Below, piece after piece: positions 1-8,004 of a stretch of 64,000 nucleotides of DNA. Source of the stretch: Pseudomonas siliginis (GTDB lineage: Bacteria > Pseudomonadota > Gammaproteobacteria > Pseudomonadales > Pseudomonadaceae); the NCBI RefSeq assembly GCF_019145195.1, contig NZ_JAHSTW010000007.1, positions 186,001 to 250,000 on the forward strand, written 5' to 3'. A program made the position numbers and the translations under genes. Below the pieces are notes generated by a model. It made no database searches. It was given only the letters and a program-made list of their open reading frames with translations, and was not told the DNA's origin. Within the stretch, counting starts at the first letter, position 1; each line of letters opens with the position of its first letter.

Positions 1-16
1 CTCGCTGAAGCGCTAA
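1..16 (+). CDS. suhB: 3' end of probable suhB (inositol monophosphatase family)
   Basis: Only the last four codons and stop are present (Ser-Leu-Lys-Arg-TAA, bases 2-16). The assignment rests on the C-terminus SLKR, which I recall for pseudomonad SuhB, and on the known neighbourhood in P. aeruginosa, where suhB lies next to the glycine-zipper gene and secF. A strong terminator follows directly. The fragment is too short for a firm call. Confidence 0.45.
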
Positions 17-31
17 GCTGTACGCGAAACC

Positions 32-60
32 AAAAAAGCACCCTCCGGGGTGCTTTTTTT
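32..60 (+). terminator. Rho-independent terminator of the upstream plus-strand gene
   Basis: GC-rich hairpin AGCACCC / GGGTGCT with a very short loop, preceded by six A and followed by seven T. It sits 16 bases after the stop codon of the partial gene, so it probably ends that transcript. The A-run also gives it terminator character on the minus strand. Confidence 0.9.
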
Positions 61-90
61 ATGCCTGCAATTCCAAACACCACAATTTCC

Positions 91-180
91 CTGTAGGAGC
101 GAGCCTGCTCGCGAATGGGCGTGTCAACAAAGGAAATATAAACTGTTGGACCGCATTCGCGAGCAGGCTCGCTCCCACAG
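91..180. repeat. REPIN (paired REP elements, GAGCGAGCCTGCTCGCGAA family)
   Basis: Two inverted REP units: GGAGCGAGCCTGCTCGCGAA starting near 96, and its reverse complement ending at 180, about 40 bases apart. Each unit is itself a short palindrome. Such doublets are non-autonomous repeats moved by RAYT transposases in fluorescent pseudomonads. No RAYT gene is in the window. Confidence 0.9.
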
Positions 181-214
181 GTGAGAACCGCGTTCAGCCC
201 TGAATTGCGGGTAC

Positions 215-244
215 AAAAAAAGCACCCCGCAGGGTGCTTCTTTT
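215..244 (-). terminator. Terminator downstream of the glycine-zipper gene
   Basis: Hairpin AAGCACCC / AGGGTGCTT flanked by A-run and T-run, 15 bases beyond the stop of the minus-strand gene at 260. The symmetric flanks would let it act on both strands and insulate it from the suhB side. Confidence 0.85.
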
Positions 245-259
245 CACAACAGTAGCGCT

Positions 260-808
260 TTACTGACTTGGCTCATTCTGCGACAGGATCAGCTTGCCTT
301 CCTTGTCGACCGGAATCTGGTTACCCGGATCGCGATCCATCCGCACTTTGCCTTCCTTGCCATCAAGCGAGTAACGCACGTCGTAACCGACGACCTTGTC
401 GCTGATGTCATTGACCGTGTTGCAGCGAGTTTGCGTGGTGGTGTAGGTGTCACGCTCCTGCATGCCCTCCTGCACCTTGTTGCCCGCATAACCGCCACCG
501 ACCGCACCGGCCACCGTGGCAATCTTCTTGCCGGTACCGCCGCCAATCTGGTTACCCAGCAAACCACCGGCCAGCGCGCCGACCACGGTACCGGCGATCT
601 GGTGTTGATCTTTTACCGGCGCCTGACGGGTCACCGTTACATCCTTGCATACTTCACGTGGAGTCTTGATCTGTGTCTTGACCGGCTCAACGGCTAATAC
701 TTGCGCATACTCAGGGCCGCTTTTAACCAGGCTGTAGGTGGCAACAGCACCCCCGGCTGTGACACCGACAGCACCCAATACCGCACCAACCAGCAACGAC
801 TTGTTCAC
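260..808 (-). CDS. Glycine-zipper 2TM domain envelope protein (SlyB-like)
   Basis: 182 aa with an N-terminal hydrophobic signal or anchor segment (residues 4-28). A central glycine-zipper region (about 72-115) has repeated GxxxG spacing (GALAGGLLGNQIGGG, then GAVGGGYAGN), as in the SlyB/OsmB/YmgG type of envelope proteins. A Cys precedes the zipper (CKDVTV) and another follows it (RCNTV), so a periplasmic disulfide is possible. The start is GTG, 5 bases after a perfect AGGAGG; the overlapping ATG runs straight into TGA. It corresponds in position to P. aeruginosa PA3819. Molecular role unknown; envelope stress or integrity is the usual suggestion for the family. Confidence 0.8.
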   Translation of the reverse strand: MNKSLLVGAVLGAVGVTAGGAVATYSLVKSGPEYAQVLAVEPVKTQIKTPREVCKDVTVTRQAPVKDQHQIAGTVVGALAGGLLGNQIGGGTGKKIATVAGAVGGGYAGNKVQEGMQERDTYTTTQTRCNTVNDISDKVVGYDVRYSLDGKEGKVRMDRDPGNQIPVDKEGKLILSQNEPSQ

Positions 809-867
809 ATGAACCTCCTGACCATCACATGCGGGACGCGCCCGCGCTTCTCCCAGCCTTGGAGCAC

Positions 868-898
868 AAAAAAAGGCGCGAGTTCAACTCGCGCCTTT
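868..898 (-). terminator. Terminator of the secF end of the sec operon
   Basis: Hairpin AAAGGCGCGAGT / ACTCGCGCCTTT with A-run and T-run flanks, located 32 bases past the secF stop. It also lies upstream of the glycine-zipper gene, separating the two transcription units. Confidence 0.9.
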
Positions 899-929
899 TG
901 TTGGCTGATAGCCGGGAAATCGCTGGCCG

Positions 930-1844
930 TTATGGACGGTCGTCGACTTCCTTATCGGTGTTGGCCGGAGGAATCAGATCCTCGGTGGTCAGGTTCAGCC
1001 AGATCAGCACCACGTTGGCGATGTAGATCGACGAGTAGGTACCCGCCAATACACCGATGAACAGCGCGATGGAGAAGCCGAACAGGTTGTCGCCGCCGAA
1101 GAACAACAGTGCCGCGATTGCCAGCAGGGTGGAGATCGAGGTCGCCATGGTGCGCAGCAGGGTCTGGGTGGTCGAGATGTTGATGTTCTCGATCAGCGTC
1201 GCCTTGCGCAGCACACGGAAGTTCTCACGTACCCGGTCGAAAACCACGATGGTGTCGTTCAGCGAGTAACCGATGATCGCCAGCACCGCCGCCAGTACTG
1301 TCAGATCGAAGGTGATCTGGAAGTACGAGAGGATACCCACGGTCACGATCACGTCGTGGATCAGCGACACAATCGCGCCGACCGCAAACTTCCACTGAAA
1401 GCGGAACGCCAGGTAGATCAGGATGCCGCCGAGCGCCAGCAGCATGCCGAGGCCGCCCTGGTCGCGCAGTTCTTCACCGACCTGCGGGCCGACGAACTCG
1501 ACACGCTTGACCGTCGCCGGGTTGTCACCGCCGACTTTCTGCAATGCGTCTGCGACCTGATGGCCCAGCTGCGGGTCTTCACCCGGCATGCGCACCAGCA
1601 AGTCAGTAGTGGCGCCGAAGTTCTGCACCACGGCTTCGTGATAACCGGAAGTCGCCAGTTGCTCGCGCACCTTGGTGACGTCGGCCGGACGCTCGTAGGT
1701 CAGCTCGATGAGCGTACCGCCGGTGAAGTCCAGGCCCCAGTTCATGCCCTTGGTGGCGACACTGAACAAGGCAATGACGGTAAGCAGCAATGTGACGCCG
1801 AACGCGAAGTTGCGAACGCCCATGAAGTTGATTGTACGTAACAT
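930..1844 (-). CDS. secF: Protein translocase subunit SecF
   Basis: 304 aa inner-membrane protein that works with SecD and YajC to drive the late steps of Sec-dependent export using the proton gradient. Visible: first membrane helix at about 17-35, a periplasmic P4-like domain (about 40-130) starting with the family signature LDFTGGTLIEL, then five membrane helices from about 135 to 285 including the conserved stretch GYSLNDTIVVFDRVREN. Length is normal for SecF. It begins 9 bases after the secD stop, so the two are co-transcribed. Followed by a terminator. Confidence 0.98.
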   Translation of the reverse strand: MLRTINFMGVRNFAFGVTLLLTVIALFSVATKGMNWGLDFTGGTLIELTYERPADVTKVREQLATSGYHEAVVQNFGATTDLLVRMPGEDPQLGHQVADALQKVGGDNPATVKRVEFVGPQVGEELRDQGGLGMLLALGGILIYLAFRFQWKFAVGAIVSLIHDVIVTVGILSYFQITFDLTVLAAVLAIIGYSLNDTIVVFDRVRENFRVLRKATLIENINISTTQTLLRTMATSISTLLAIAALLFFGGDNLFGFSIALFIGVLAGTYSSIYIANVVLIWLNLTTEDLIPPANTDKEVDDRP

Positions 1845-1853
1845 GGCAGCCCC

Positions 1854-3725
1854 TTAAATCCACAACTTCTTGAAGTCACGTCCGCCAAAGATCAGGTTGA
1901 CCATTGCGCGGGTCACCATGATGGCCGTGAACATCGAGGTAAAGATCCCGAGGGACATCGTCACTGCGAACCCCTTCACCGGGCCGGTGCCCATGGCGAA
2001 GAGAATGCCGCCGACCAGCAACGTGGTCAGGTTGGCGTCGAGAATCGCGGTGAATGCCCGGCCGAAGCCTTCGTTGATTGCCCGCTGCACAGTCATGCCG
2101 GCGGCGATCTCTTCACGAATCCGCGAGAAGATCAGTACGTTGGCGTCGACCGCCATACCCATGGTCAATACGATACCGGCGATACCCGGCAGGGTCAGAG
2201 TGGCACCCAGCAACGACATCAATGCCAGCAGCAGCACCATGTTCACCGCCAGCGCGACGGTGGCGATGACGCCGAAGAAGCGGTAGATGGCGATGATGAA
2301 CAGCGACACGAACAGCATGCCCCACAGGGAAGCGTCGATACCTTTGGTGATGTTGTCAGCACCCAGGCTCGGACCGATTGTGCGCTCTTCAGCGAAGTAC
2401 ATCGGTGCAGCCAGACCACCGGCACGCAGCAGCAGCGCCAGCTCGGACGACTCGCCCTGACCGTTCAGGCCAGTGATGCGGAATTGCGCACCCAGCGGCG
2501 ACTGAATGGTCGCCAGGCTGATGATCTTCTTCTCTTCCTTGAACGTCTGCACCGCGACGTCTTTCTCGACGCCATCAACCACTTGCTTGGTGTAAGTGGT
2601 GACCGGACGCTGTTCGATGAAGATCACCGCCATGCTGCGACCGACGTTGGAACGGGTCGCGCGGCTCATCAGCTCGCCACCATGACCATCCAGACGGATG
2701 TTCACTTCAGGCGTACCGTGCTCGCCGAAACCGGCCTTGGCGTCGGTGACCTGGTCACCGGTGATGATCAGGCCACGCTCGATCTGCGCAGGCGGACGGT
2801 TGCCTTCGCGGAATTCGAACGATTCGGAAGTGGCTTTCGAAGCGCCCGGCTCGGCGGCCAGACGGAACTCAAGGTTGGCCGTCTTGCCGAGAATACGCTT
2901 GGCTTCGGCAGTGTCCTGCACGCCCGGCAGCTCAACCACGATGCGGTTGGCGCCCTGACGCTGCACGATCGGTTCGGCAACACCCAGCTCGTTGACGCGG
3001 TTACGTACCGTTGTCAGGTTCTGCTTGATGGAGTATTCACGGATTTCCGCCAGCTTGGCCGGGGTCATCGCCAGACGTAGCACCGGTTGACCGTTGAGGT
3101 CGGCCGGAACAATGTCGAAATCGTTGAAATTCTTGCGGATCAGCGCACGGGCCTGTTCGCGGGAATCTTCATCGCTGAAGCCCAACTGAATGGCACCGCC
3201 CAGTTGCGGCAGGCTGCGATAGCGCAGCTTCTCTTTGCGCAGCAGGCTCTTGACGTCGCCTTCGTAGACCTTCAGGCGCGCATCAAGGGCTTTGTCCATG
3301 TCCACTTCGAGCAGGAAGTGCACACCACCGGACAAGTCCAGACCCAGCTTCATCGGGTGCGCACCGAGGTTGCGCAGCCATTGCGGAGTGGTCTGTGCCA
3401 GGTTCAGCGCGACGACGTAGTCATCACCCAATGCCTTGCGTACAACGTCCTTGGCCGGCAGCTGATCTTCAGCCTTGCTCAGACGGATCAGACCGCCCTT
3501 GCCGCCAGCCGTCAGCGAGGCCGCCTTGACGTTGATGCCGGACTCTTTCAGCGCTGTGCTGACGCGAGCCAGATCGGCGTCATTAACCTGCAGAGCCGTG
3601 CTGGCGCCGCTGATCTGAATCGCCGGGTCATCAGGATAAAGATTGGGAGCGGAATAAATCAGACCGATCGCCAGCACCGCCAGGATCAGAATGTATTTCC
3701 ACAGAGGGTATTTGTTCAGCATCAC
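1854..3725 (-). CDS. secD: Protein translocase subunit SecD
   Basis: 623 aa, normal for the family. N-terminal membrane helix (about 9-27), a large periplasmic region with the P1 base motif (MKLGLDLSGGVHFL, about residues 127-140), the P1 head domain, and a C-terminal block of five membrane helices from about 450 containing GMAVDANVLIFSRIREE. SecD and SecF form the RND-type channel that uses the proton motive force to pull substrates out of SecY. It lies between yajC and secF on the minus strand; a strong GC hairpin separates it from yajC. Confidence 0.98.
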   Translation of the reverse strand: MMLNKYPLWKYILILAVLAIGLIYSAPNLYPDDPAIQISGASTALQVNDADLARVSTALKESGINVKAASLTAGGKGGLIRLSKAEDQLPAKDVVRKALGDDYVVALNLAQTTPQWLRNLGAHPMKLGLDLSGGVHFLLEVDMDKALDARLKVYEGDVKSLLRKEKLRYRSLPQLGGAIQLGFSDEDSREQARALIRKNFNDFDIVPADLNGQPVLRLAMTPAKLAEIREYSIKQNLTTVRNRVNELGVAEPIVQRQGANRIVVELPGVQDTAEAKRILGKTANLEFRLAAEPGASKATSESFEFREGNRPPAQIERGLIITGDQVTDAKAGFGEHGTPEVNIRLDGHGGELMSRATRSNVGRSMAVIFIEQRPVTTYTKQVVDGVEKDVAVQTFKEEKKIISLATIQSPLGAQFRITGLNGQGESSELALLLRAGGLAAPMYFAEERTIGPSLGADNITKGIDASLWGMLFVSLFIIAIYRFFGVIATVALAVNMVLLLALMSLLGATLTLPGIAGIVLTMGMAVDANVLIFSRIREEIAAGMTVQRAINEGFGRAFTAILDANLTTLLVGGILFAMGTGPVKGFAVTMSLGIFTSMFTAIMVTRAMVNLIFGGRDFKKLWI

Positions 3726-3742
3726 GCCGCCCGTTATGAACG

Positions 3743-3763
3743 CGGGGCGCCTTGCGCGCCCCG
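3743..3763 (-). promoter_or_regulatory. Intercistronic GC hairpin between yajC and secD
   Basis: Eight-base perfect inverted repeat CGGGGCGC / GCGCCCCG with a 5-base loop in the 62-base gap. There is no T-tract after it on the minus strand, so it is unlikely to be an intrinsic terminator. It could be an mRNA stability or processing element that sets the ratio of YajC to SecDF. Confidence 0.55.
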
Positions 3764-3787
3764 TCGATTGAGTAGAAGTTGTTGCTC

Positions 3788-4126
3788 TTAGATCGCTTTC
3801 AGCGTGCCTTTTGGCAGCGTGGCGGCGATGGCGCCTTTCTGGAACTTCATTTCCACGGTGTCGGAAACTTCCAGAACCACGAAGTCATCGGCAACCTTGG
3901 TGATCTTGCCGGCGATGCCGCCAGTGGTCACGACTTCGTCGCCCTTCTGCAGGCTGCTCAGCAGGTTCTTCTGCTCTTTGGCGCGCTTGGCCTGTGGACG
4001 CCAGATCATCAGGTAGAAGATGACCAGGAAGCCGACCAGGAAAATCCACTCGAAGCCGCCGCCCATTGGACTTGCAGCAGCCGGTGCAGCTGCGTCAGCC
4101 ATGGCGTTAGAGATAAAAAAGCTCAT
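3788..4126 (-). CDS. yajC: Preprotein translocase auxiliary subunit YajC
   Basis: 112 aa with one transmembrane helix (about 27-45, FEWIFLVGFLVIFYLMIW) followed by the typical RPQAKRAKE motif and a small soluble domain (about 60-105, KGDEVVTTGGIAGKI). YajC associates with SecDF in the inner membrane. A GGAG Shine-Dalgarno lies 8 bases before the ATG. It sits 43 bases downstream of tgt and is probably in the same queA-tgt-yajC-secDF transcript, the arrangement common in gamma-proteobacteria. Confidence 0.97.
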   Translation of the reverse strand: MSFFISNAMADAAAPAAASPMGGGFEWIFLVGFLVIFYLMIWRPQAKRAKEQKNLLSSLQKGDEVVTTGGIAGKITKVADDFVVLEVSDTVEMKFQKGAIAATLPKGTLKAI

Positions 4127-4169
4127 TTAGCACTCCAGTTGCAAATGTTGAATCTTGGGGTCAGAAAAC

Positions 4170-5303
4170 TCAGTCCAAAGGCGGAACGGGAAGTCCGCGT
4201 TTGGCGTAGAAGGCATCGACAAAGGCGGCCAATGTACCCTGTTGAATAGCCTCGCGCAAACCAGCCATGAGCACCTGATAATGGCGCAAGTTATGGATGG
4301 TATTGAGCATGCTGCCGAGCATTTCGCCGCACTTGTCCAGGTGATGCAGATAAGCGCGCGAGAAGTTCTGGCAGGTGTAGCAATCGCAGGTCGGATCCAG
4401 CGGCGATTCATCATGGCGATGGAACGCGTTACGGATCTTCAGCACACCGGTATCGATGAACAGATGCCCATTGCGGGCATTACGGGTTGGCATCACGCAA
4501 TCGAACATGTCCACCCCGCGGCGCACACCCTCAACCAGATCTTCCGGTTTGCCAACGCCCATAAGGTAACGAGGTTTGTCAGCGGGCATTTGGCCCGGCA
4601 GATAATCCAGCACCTTGATCATTTCGTGCTTCGGTTCGCCCACCGACAGACCGCCGATGGCGAGGCCGTCGAAGCCGATCTTGTCGAGGCCTTCGAGCGA
4701 GCGCATGCGCAGGTTTTCATGCATGCCGCCCTGGACGATACCGAACAGCGCCGCGGTGTTGTCGCCGTGGGCATTCTTCGAACGCTGCGCCCAGCGCAGC
4801 GACAATTCCATCGATACGCGCGCGACGTCTTCGTCAGCCGGATACGGCGTGCATTCGTCGAAGATCATCACAATGTCGGAACCGAGATCGCGCTGCACCT
4901 GCATCGACTCTTCCGGGCCCATGAACACTTTGGCGCCGTCGACCGGAGAAGCGAAGGTCACGCCCTCCTCCTTGATCTTGCGCATCGCGCCGAGGCTGAA
5001 CACCTGGAAGCCGCCGGAGTCGGTGAGGATCGGGCCTTTCCACTGCATGAAATCGTGCAGGTCGCCGTGCTCCTTGATCACTTGAGTGCCGGGACGCAAC
5101 CACAGGTGAAAGGTGTTGCCCAGAATGATTTCCGCGCCAGTGGCGACGATGTCGCGCGGCAGCATGCCCTTGACCGTGCCGTAGGTGCCGACCGGCATGA
5201 ACGCCGGGGTCTCGACGGTGCCACGGGGAAAGGTCAGGCGACCACGACGAGCCTTGCCATCGGTGGCCAGCAGCTCAAAGGACATTCGACATTCGCGACT
5301 CAT
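4170..5303 (-). CDS. tgt: Queuine/preQ1 tRNA-ribosyltransferase (Tgt)
   Basis: 377 aa TIM-barrel enzyme exchanging guanine 34 of GUN-anticodon tRNAs for preQ1. Seen: DSGGFQVFSLG (about residues 95-105, base binding), the nucleophile Asp in MFDCVMPTRNARNGHLF (about 270), and a zinc site CDCYTC with a downstream HH near the C-terminus. I take the ATG at 5303 as start because it overlaps the queA stop as ATGA and has AGAGGA 6 bases upstream; a second ATG at 5285 (MSFELL) is where many homologues begin and remains possible. Co-transcribed with queA, the next enzyme of the pathway. Confidence 0.97.
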   Translation of the reverse strand: MSRECRMSFELLATDGKARRGRLTFPRGTVETPAFMPVGTYGTVKGMLPRDIVATGAEIILGNTFHLWLRPGTQVIKEHGDLHDFMQWKGPILTDSGGFQVFSLGAMRKIKEEGVTFASPVDGAKVFMGPEESMQVQRDLGSDIVMIFDECTPYPADEDVARVSMELSLRWAQRSKNAHGDNTAALFGIVQGGMHENLRMRSLEGLDKIGFDGLAIGGLSVGEPKHEMIKVLDYLPGQMPADKPRYLMGVGKPEDLVEGVRRGVDMFDCVMPTRNARNGHLFIDTGVLKIRNAFHRHDESPLDPTCDCYTCQNFSRAYLHHLDKCGEMLGSMLNTIHNLRHYQVLMAGLREAIQQGTLAAFVDAFYAKRGLPVPPLD

Positions 5304-6364
5304 TCTGTTTCCTCTGGGCCTGTCTGTTCAGGGGCAGTTGGAGCGGGATTGCGGGTGATGAACATCGCATCCCCGTAACTGAAAAAGCGGTAGCCGTTTT
5401 CCACCGCGGCCTTGTAGGCGGCCATGGTTTCGGGATAACCGGCAAACGCGGAAACCAGCATCAACAGCGTGGATTCCGGCAAATGGAAATTGGTCACCAG
5501 GGCATCGACCACATGAAACGGCCGGCCCGGATAGATAAAGATGTCGGTGTCGCCACTGAACGGCTTGAGCACACCATCGCGCGCCGCACTTTCCAGCGAA
5601 CGCACGCTGGTGGTGCCGACCGCAACCACCCGACCGCCCCGCGCACGGCACGCAGCGACCGCATCGACCACATCCTGGCCGACTTCCAGCCACTCGCTGT
5701 GCATGTGGTGATCTTCGATCTTCTCGACACGCACCGGCTGAAACGTCCCCGCGCCGACGTGCAACGTCACGAACGCAGTCTCGACGCCCTTGGCGGCAAT
5801 CGCCTGCATCAGCGGCTCATCGAAATGCAGCCCCGCCGTCGGCGCAGCGACCGCACCCAGACGCTGGGCGTACACGGTCTGATAACGCTCGCGATCCGAG
5901 CCTTCATCCGGGCGGTCTATATAAGGAGGCAATGGCATGTGCCCGACGCGATCGAGCAGCGGCAACACTTCCTCGGCAAAACCCAGCTCGAACAGCGCAT
6001 CATGACGCGCGAGCATCTCGGCTTCGCCACCGCCGTCGATAAGGATCTTCGAACCCGGCTTCGGCGACTTGCTGGAGCGCACATGAGCCAGCACGCGGTG
6101 CGCATCGAGCACGCGCTCGATGAGAATTTCCAGCTTGCCGCCGGACGCTTTCTGCCCGAACAGCCGCGCCGGAATCACCCGGGTATTGTTGAACACCATC
6201 AAATCGCCCGGGCGCAAATGCTCAAGCAAATCAGTGAATTGACGGTGTGCCAAGGCGCCGCTCGGCCCATCAAGGGTCAGCAGGCGACTACCGCGACGCT
6301 CGGCCAACGGATGGCGGGCGATCAGCGAATCAGGAAGCTCGAAAGTAAAGTCAGCAACGCGCAT
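5300..6364 (-). CDS. queA: S-adenosylmethionine:tRNA ribosyltransferase-isomerase (QueA)
   Basis: 354 aa. It transfers and isomerises the ribosyl of SAM onto preQ1 in tRNA, giving epoxyqueuosine. Conserved blocks seen include the N-terminal FELPDSLIARHPLAERRGSRLL, VFNNTRVIPARLFG (about 57-70), AAPTAGLHFDE and the C-terminal TNFHLPESTLLMLVSAFAG. Full length for the family. It heads the operon: its own promoter lies at 6392-6420 and its 3' end overlaps tgt by 4 bases. Confidence 0.98.
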   Translation of the reverse strand: MRVADFTFELPDSLIARHPLAERRGSRLLTLDGPSGALAHRQFTDLLEHLRPGDLMVFNNTRVIPARLFGQKASGGKLEILIERVLDAHRVLAHVRSSKSPKPGSKILIDGGGEAEMLARHDALFELGFAEEVLPLLDRVGHMPLPPYIDRPDEGSDRERYQTVYAQRLGAVAAPTAGLHFDEPLMQAIAAKGVETAFVTLHVGAGTFQPVRVEKIEDHHMHSEWLEVGQDVVDAVAACRARGGRVVAVGTTSVRSLESAARDGVLKPFSGDTDIFIYPGRPFHVVDALVTNFHLPESTLLMLVSAFAGYPETMAAYKAAVENGYRFFSYGDAMFITRNPAPTAPEQTGPEETE

Positions 6365-6391
6365 GATGGGGTTCGTCTAGCAGGGCCGGAA

Positions 6392-6420
6392 AGTCTAGCG
6401 GAAATATCAAAAATTGACCA
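6392..6420 (-). promoter_or_regulatory. Sigma-70 type promoter of queA-tgt-yajC-secDF
   Basis: On the minus strand, -35 TGGTCA (6415-6420) and -10 TAGACT (6392-6397) with a 17-base spacer, giving a leader of about 20 bases before the queA ATG. Each hexamer matches consensus at four of six positions. Confidence 0.55.
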
Positions 6421-6430
6421 TGAAACGTGA

Positions 6431-6459
6431 TTGACCAACGGTAATCACCTCTCTATACT
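6431..6459 (+). promoter_or_regulatory. Sigma-70 promoter of tRNA-Leu
   Basis: TTGACC (6431-6436), 17-base spacer, TATACT (6454-6459). The expected start point lies about 7 bases before the mature tRNA 5' end. A strong stable-RNA-type promoter, back to back with the queA promoter. Confidence 0.75.
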
Positions 6460-6472
6460 TCGCCGCCATTGA

Positions 6473-6557
6473 GCCCTGATGGCGGAATTGGTAGACGCGG
6501 CGGATTCAAAATCCGTTTTCGAAAGGAGTGGGAGTTCGAGTCTCCCTCGGGGCACCA
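6473..6557 (+). tRNA. tRNA-Leu (anticodon CAA)
   Basis: 85 bases with the acceptor stem GCCCTGA pairing with TCGGGGC, encoded CCA end, D-arm GGTAGACGC, anticodon stem GCGGA/TCCGT around loop TTCAAAA (anticodon CAA, reads UUG codons), a long class II variable arm, and T-arm GAGTTCGAGTCTC. Followed at once by a terminator. In P. aeruginosa a tRNA-Leu occupies the same place next to queA. Confidence 0.97.
6507..6524 (+). repeat. Left copy of a short direct repeat inside tRNA-Leu
   Basis: AAAATCCGTTTTCGAAAG, covering the 3' side of the anticodon arm and the start of the variable arm. The same string without the G recurs at 8568-8584 in the same orientation. The two copies bracket the PAAR/toxin/immunity cassette almost exactly, so they could be remnants of attachment sites; chance cannot be excluded. 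Confidence 0.4.
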
Positions 6558-6566
6558 ACACAGAGA

Positions 6567-6598
6567 AAAAGGTCTTGCGAAAGCAGGGCCTTTTTTTT
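6567..6598 (+). terminator. Terminator of tRNA-Leu
   Basis: Hairpin AAGGTCTTGC / GCAGGGCCTT (with G-U pairs), GAAA tetraloop, followed by eight T, 10 bases after the tRNA CCA. Confidence 0.9.
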
Positions 6599-6870
6599 CG
6601 TCTGGAGGAAAGTGGAGGGTTGTTTTTGTCTTTTTTCCAAAACAATCAGGGCAACCAGCTTTTCACTCTTGCGGCGCCGGGGCCAACGCGCCACCGGCTA
6701 GCCTAATGCCCAACCGTCTAGGGCAACAAGCCCATCAAAAAACCTCAATCGAACCTGCAGTAATTGCTCTGACTCCATGTCCTGACGCTGGGGAACTGGC
6801 CGGATCGGTTACGTGCCGCAGGTTTTGCCAAACGCCCTGTCATAATCGCCTGATCCCGGCTAGTTCGAGC
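6599..6870. other. Gene-free stretch between tRNA-Leu and the immunity gene
   Basis: I see no convincing gene here. Open frames are short, without Shine-Dalgarno and with no recognisable similarity. It is the 3' side of the minus-strand cassette and has lower GC than the surrounding genes, in keeping with recently acquired DNA next to a tRNA. Confidence 0.5.
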
Positions 6871-7227
6871 TCAAAGCCTACTTTCGATTTCCTCCCAGAT
6901 GTACGCGTAGTTGTACTTCAACCAACGAACCAGCACTTTATCGAACTGGCGACGAAACCAGTTTCGCTCTCTAGCTGCCAGCCTTTCCTCAATCGATTCT
7001 CTGAGTATGTCGGGGTCGAAACCCGTCCATATCGGAGGCACAGGTGCAACGAGATTGGTAAAGCACACCGGCGCGACCTCTGAATAAAGAATTGAGTAAA
7101 GGATTTCAGGGTCGACACCTCTCACCTTATTCGCCAAATAATCATATTCCACGGGAAAATCATTGAATGGCTCGGAAAGAGCGGCTCTAACTTTTGTCAG
7201 TTGTGGCTCGGTCAGAAGATGTCCCAA
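6871..7227 (-). CDS. Putative immunity protein (DUF7079-like)
   Basis: 118 aa from a TTG at 7227, chosen because GGAG lies 8 bases upstream and because homologous-looking sequence starts with LTEPQLTKVRAAL; an upstream in-frame start would lie deep inside the toxin gene. It contains the pattern ILYSEVAPVCFTNLV followed by a W-x-GFD element (about 44-70), which resembles the DUF7079 family of small acidic proteins often found next to polymorphic toxins. The C-terminal end is rich in Arg/Trp/Tyr. It overlaps the 3' end of the glycine-zipper gene by 16 bases, so translational coupling is likely, as for effector-immunity pairs. The immunity role is inferred from context only. Confidence 0.6.
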   Translation of the reverse strand: MGHLLTEPQLTKVRAALSEPFNDFPVEYDYLANKVRGVDPEILYSILYSEVAPVCFTNLVAPVPPIWTGFDPDILRESIEERLAARERNWFRRQFDKVLVRWLKYNYAYIWEEIESRL

Positions 7228-7994
7228 TTTGTGAGCTCCTCTAACTCTTCGTCCAATGAACTTGCCACTGCTTCGCCTGCAATACCGCCGGCAATTGTTC
7301 CTGCCAAGACAACTGCTATCGCACAAATAGGAGCGCCTGGGCCGCAGAGTGCGCTAACGCCCATCCCCGCGAGAACACCGCCGACCGCCCCCGAACCAAC
7401 AATGATGCCTTGGCGAGCAGCTTCTTTGGGTTTGTTGTCAGCATTCAGAATTTGATAGGTTGCCAGAGCCGCCGTCACGAGAACACCAAGCTTGCCCATG
7501 ACCAGCATTTTTTTGGTGCCGGCCGTGAACCTCGCATTATCACGACCGGAGGATTCCAGGATGGCGTAGTGAACTTTGTTCTTCTCTACATCCGAAAGAC
7601 TGTCATACCCCTTCTGAAACAAGTTTTCAGAGTAGATATCCAATAGTGTTTTCAGTCCTTTCCCGTCTTTCTTTTTCCTCTGAGCGATCGCCAATCCTTG
7701 CGCTGACGTGAATTTACGATGCTCCATCATGATTTTGTTACGCATCTCATGACTAAACTTCACACCTTCTTGCGCCGTAATTCTTCCCGCTTTCACGTCG
7801 TCTCTAACTTGTTGAGACATACGCTTGATATTCTTGGTATAGCTCGCCCTGATCTTTTCATCAGAGATCGCATCCAGTGAAAATCTCAGCGCAGTGCCCT
7901 CCATCAGCTCCAGAGCCCTGTCGAGTGGCGAGTCCTGAAGGGCGTGCTCGCGCTGGACTACGTAGCTGCCTGTCACAATGTACGGTTCGGTCAT
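7212..7994 (-). CDS. Putative T6SS cargo effector with C-terminal glycine-zipper membrane domain
   Basis: 260 aa. Residues 1-150 are hydrophilic, charged and probably helical (KRMSQQVRDDVKAGRITAQEG and following), without a signal peptide. Residues about 163-250 hold two or three hydrophobic, Gly/Ala-rich helices with glycine-zipper spacing (GSGAVGGVLAGMG, a CGPGAPIC turn, then AGTIAGGIAGEAVASS), ending in an acidic DEELEELTNW tail. I see no nuclease, protease, lipase or NADase motif, so membrane permeabilisation is the simplest guess. It begins 10 bases after a PAAR gene and overlaps a putative immunity gene, the usual layout of PAAR-delivered type VI effectors. Base composition is less GC-rich than its neighbours. 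Confidence 0.6.
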   Translation of the reverse strand: MTEPYIVTGSYVVQREHALQDSPLDRALELMEGTALRFSLDAISDEKIRASYTKNIKRMSQQVRDDVKAGRITAQEGVKFSHEMRNKIMMEHRKFTSAQGLAIAQRKKKDGKGLKTLLDIYSENLFQKGYDSLSDVEKNKVHYAILESSGRDNARFTAGTKKMLVMGKLGVLVTAALATYQILNADNKPKEAARQGIIVGSGAVGGVLAGMGVSALCGPGAPICAIAVVLAGTIAGGIAGEAVASSLDEELEELTNWDIF

Positions 7995-8004
7995 AGGACG
8001 GTCC

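Noticed and set aside
4155..6430. Two long plus-strand frames opposite tgt and queA
   Set aside because: Antisense shadows of well-defined genes.
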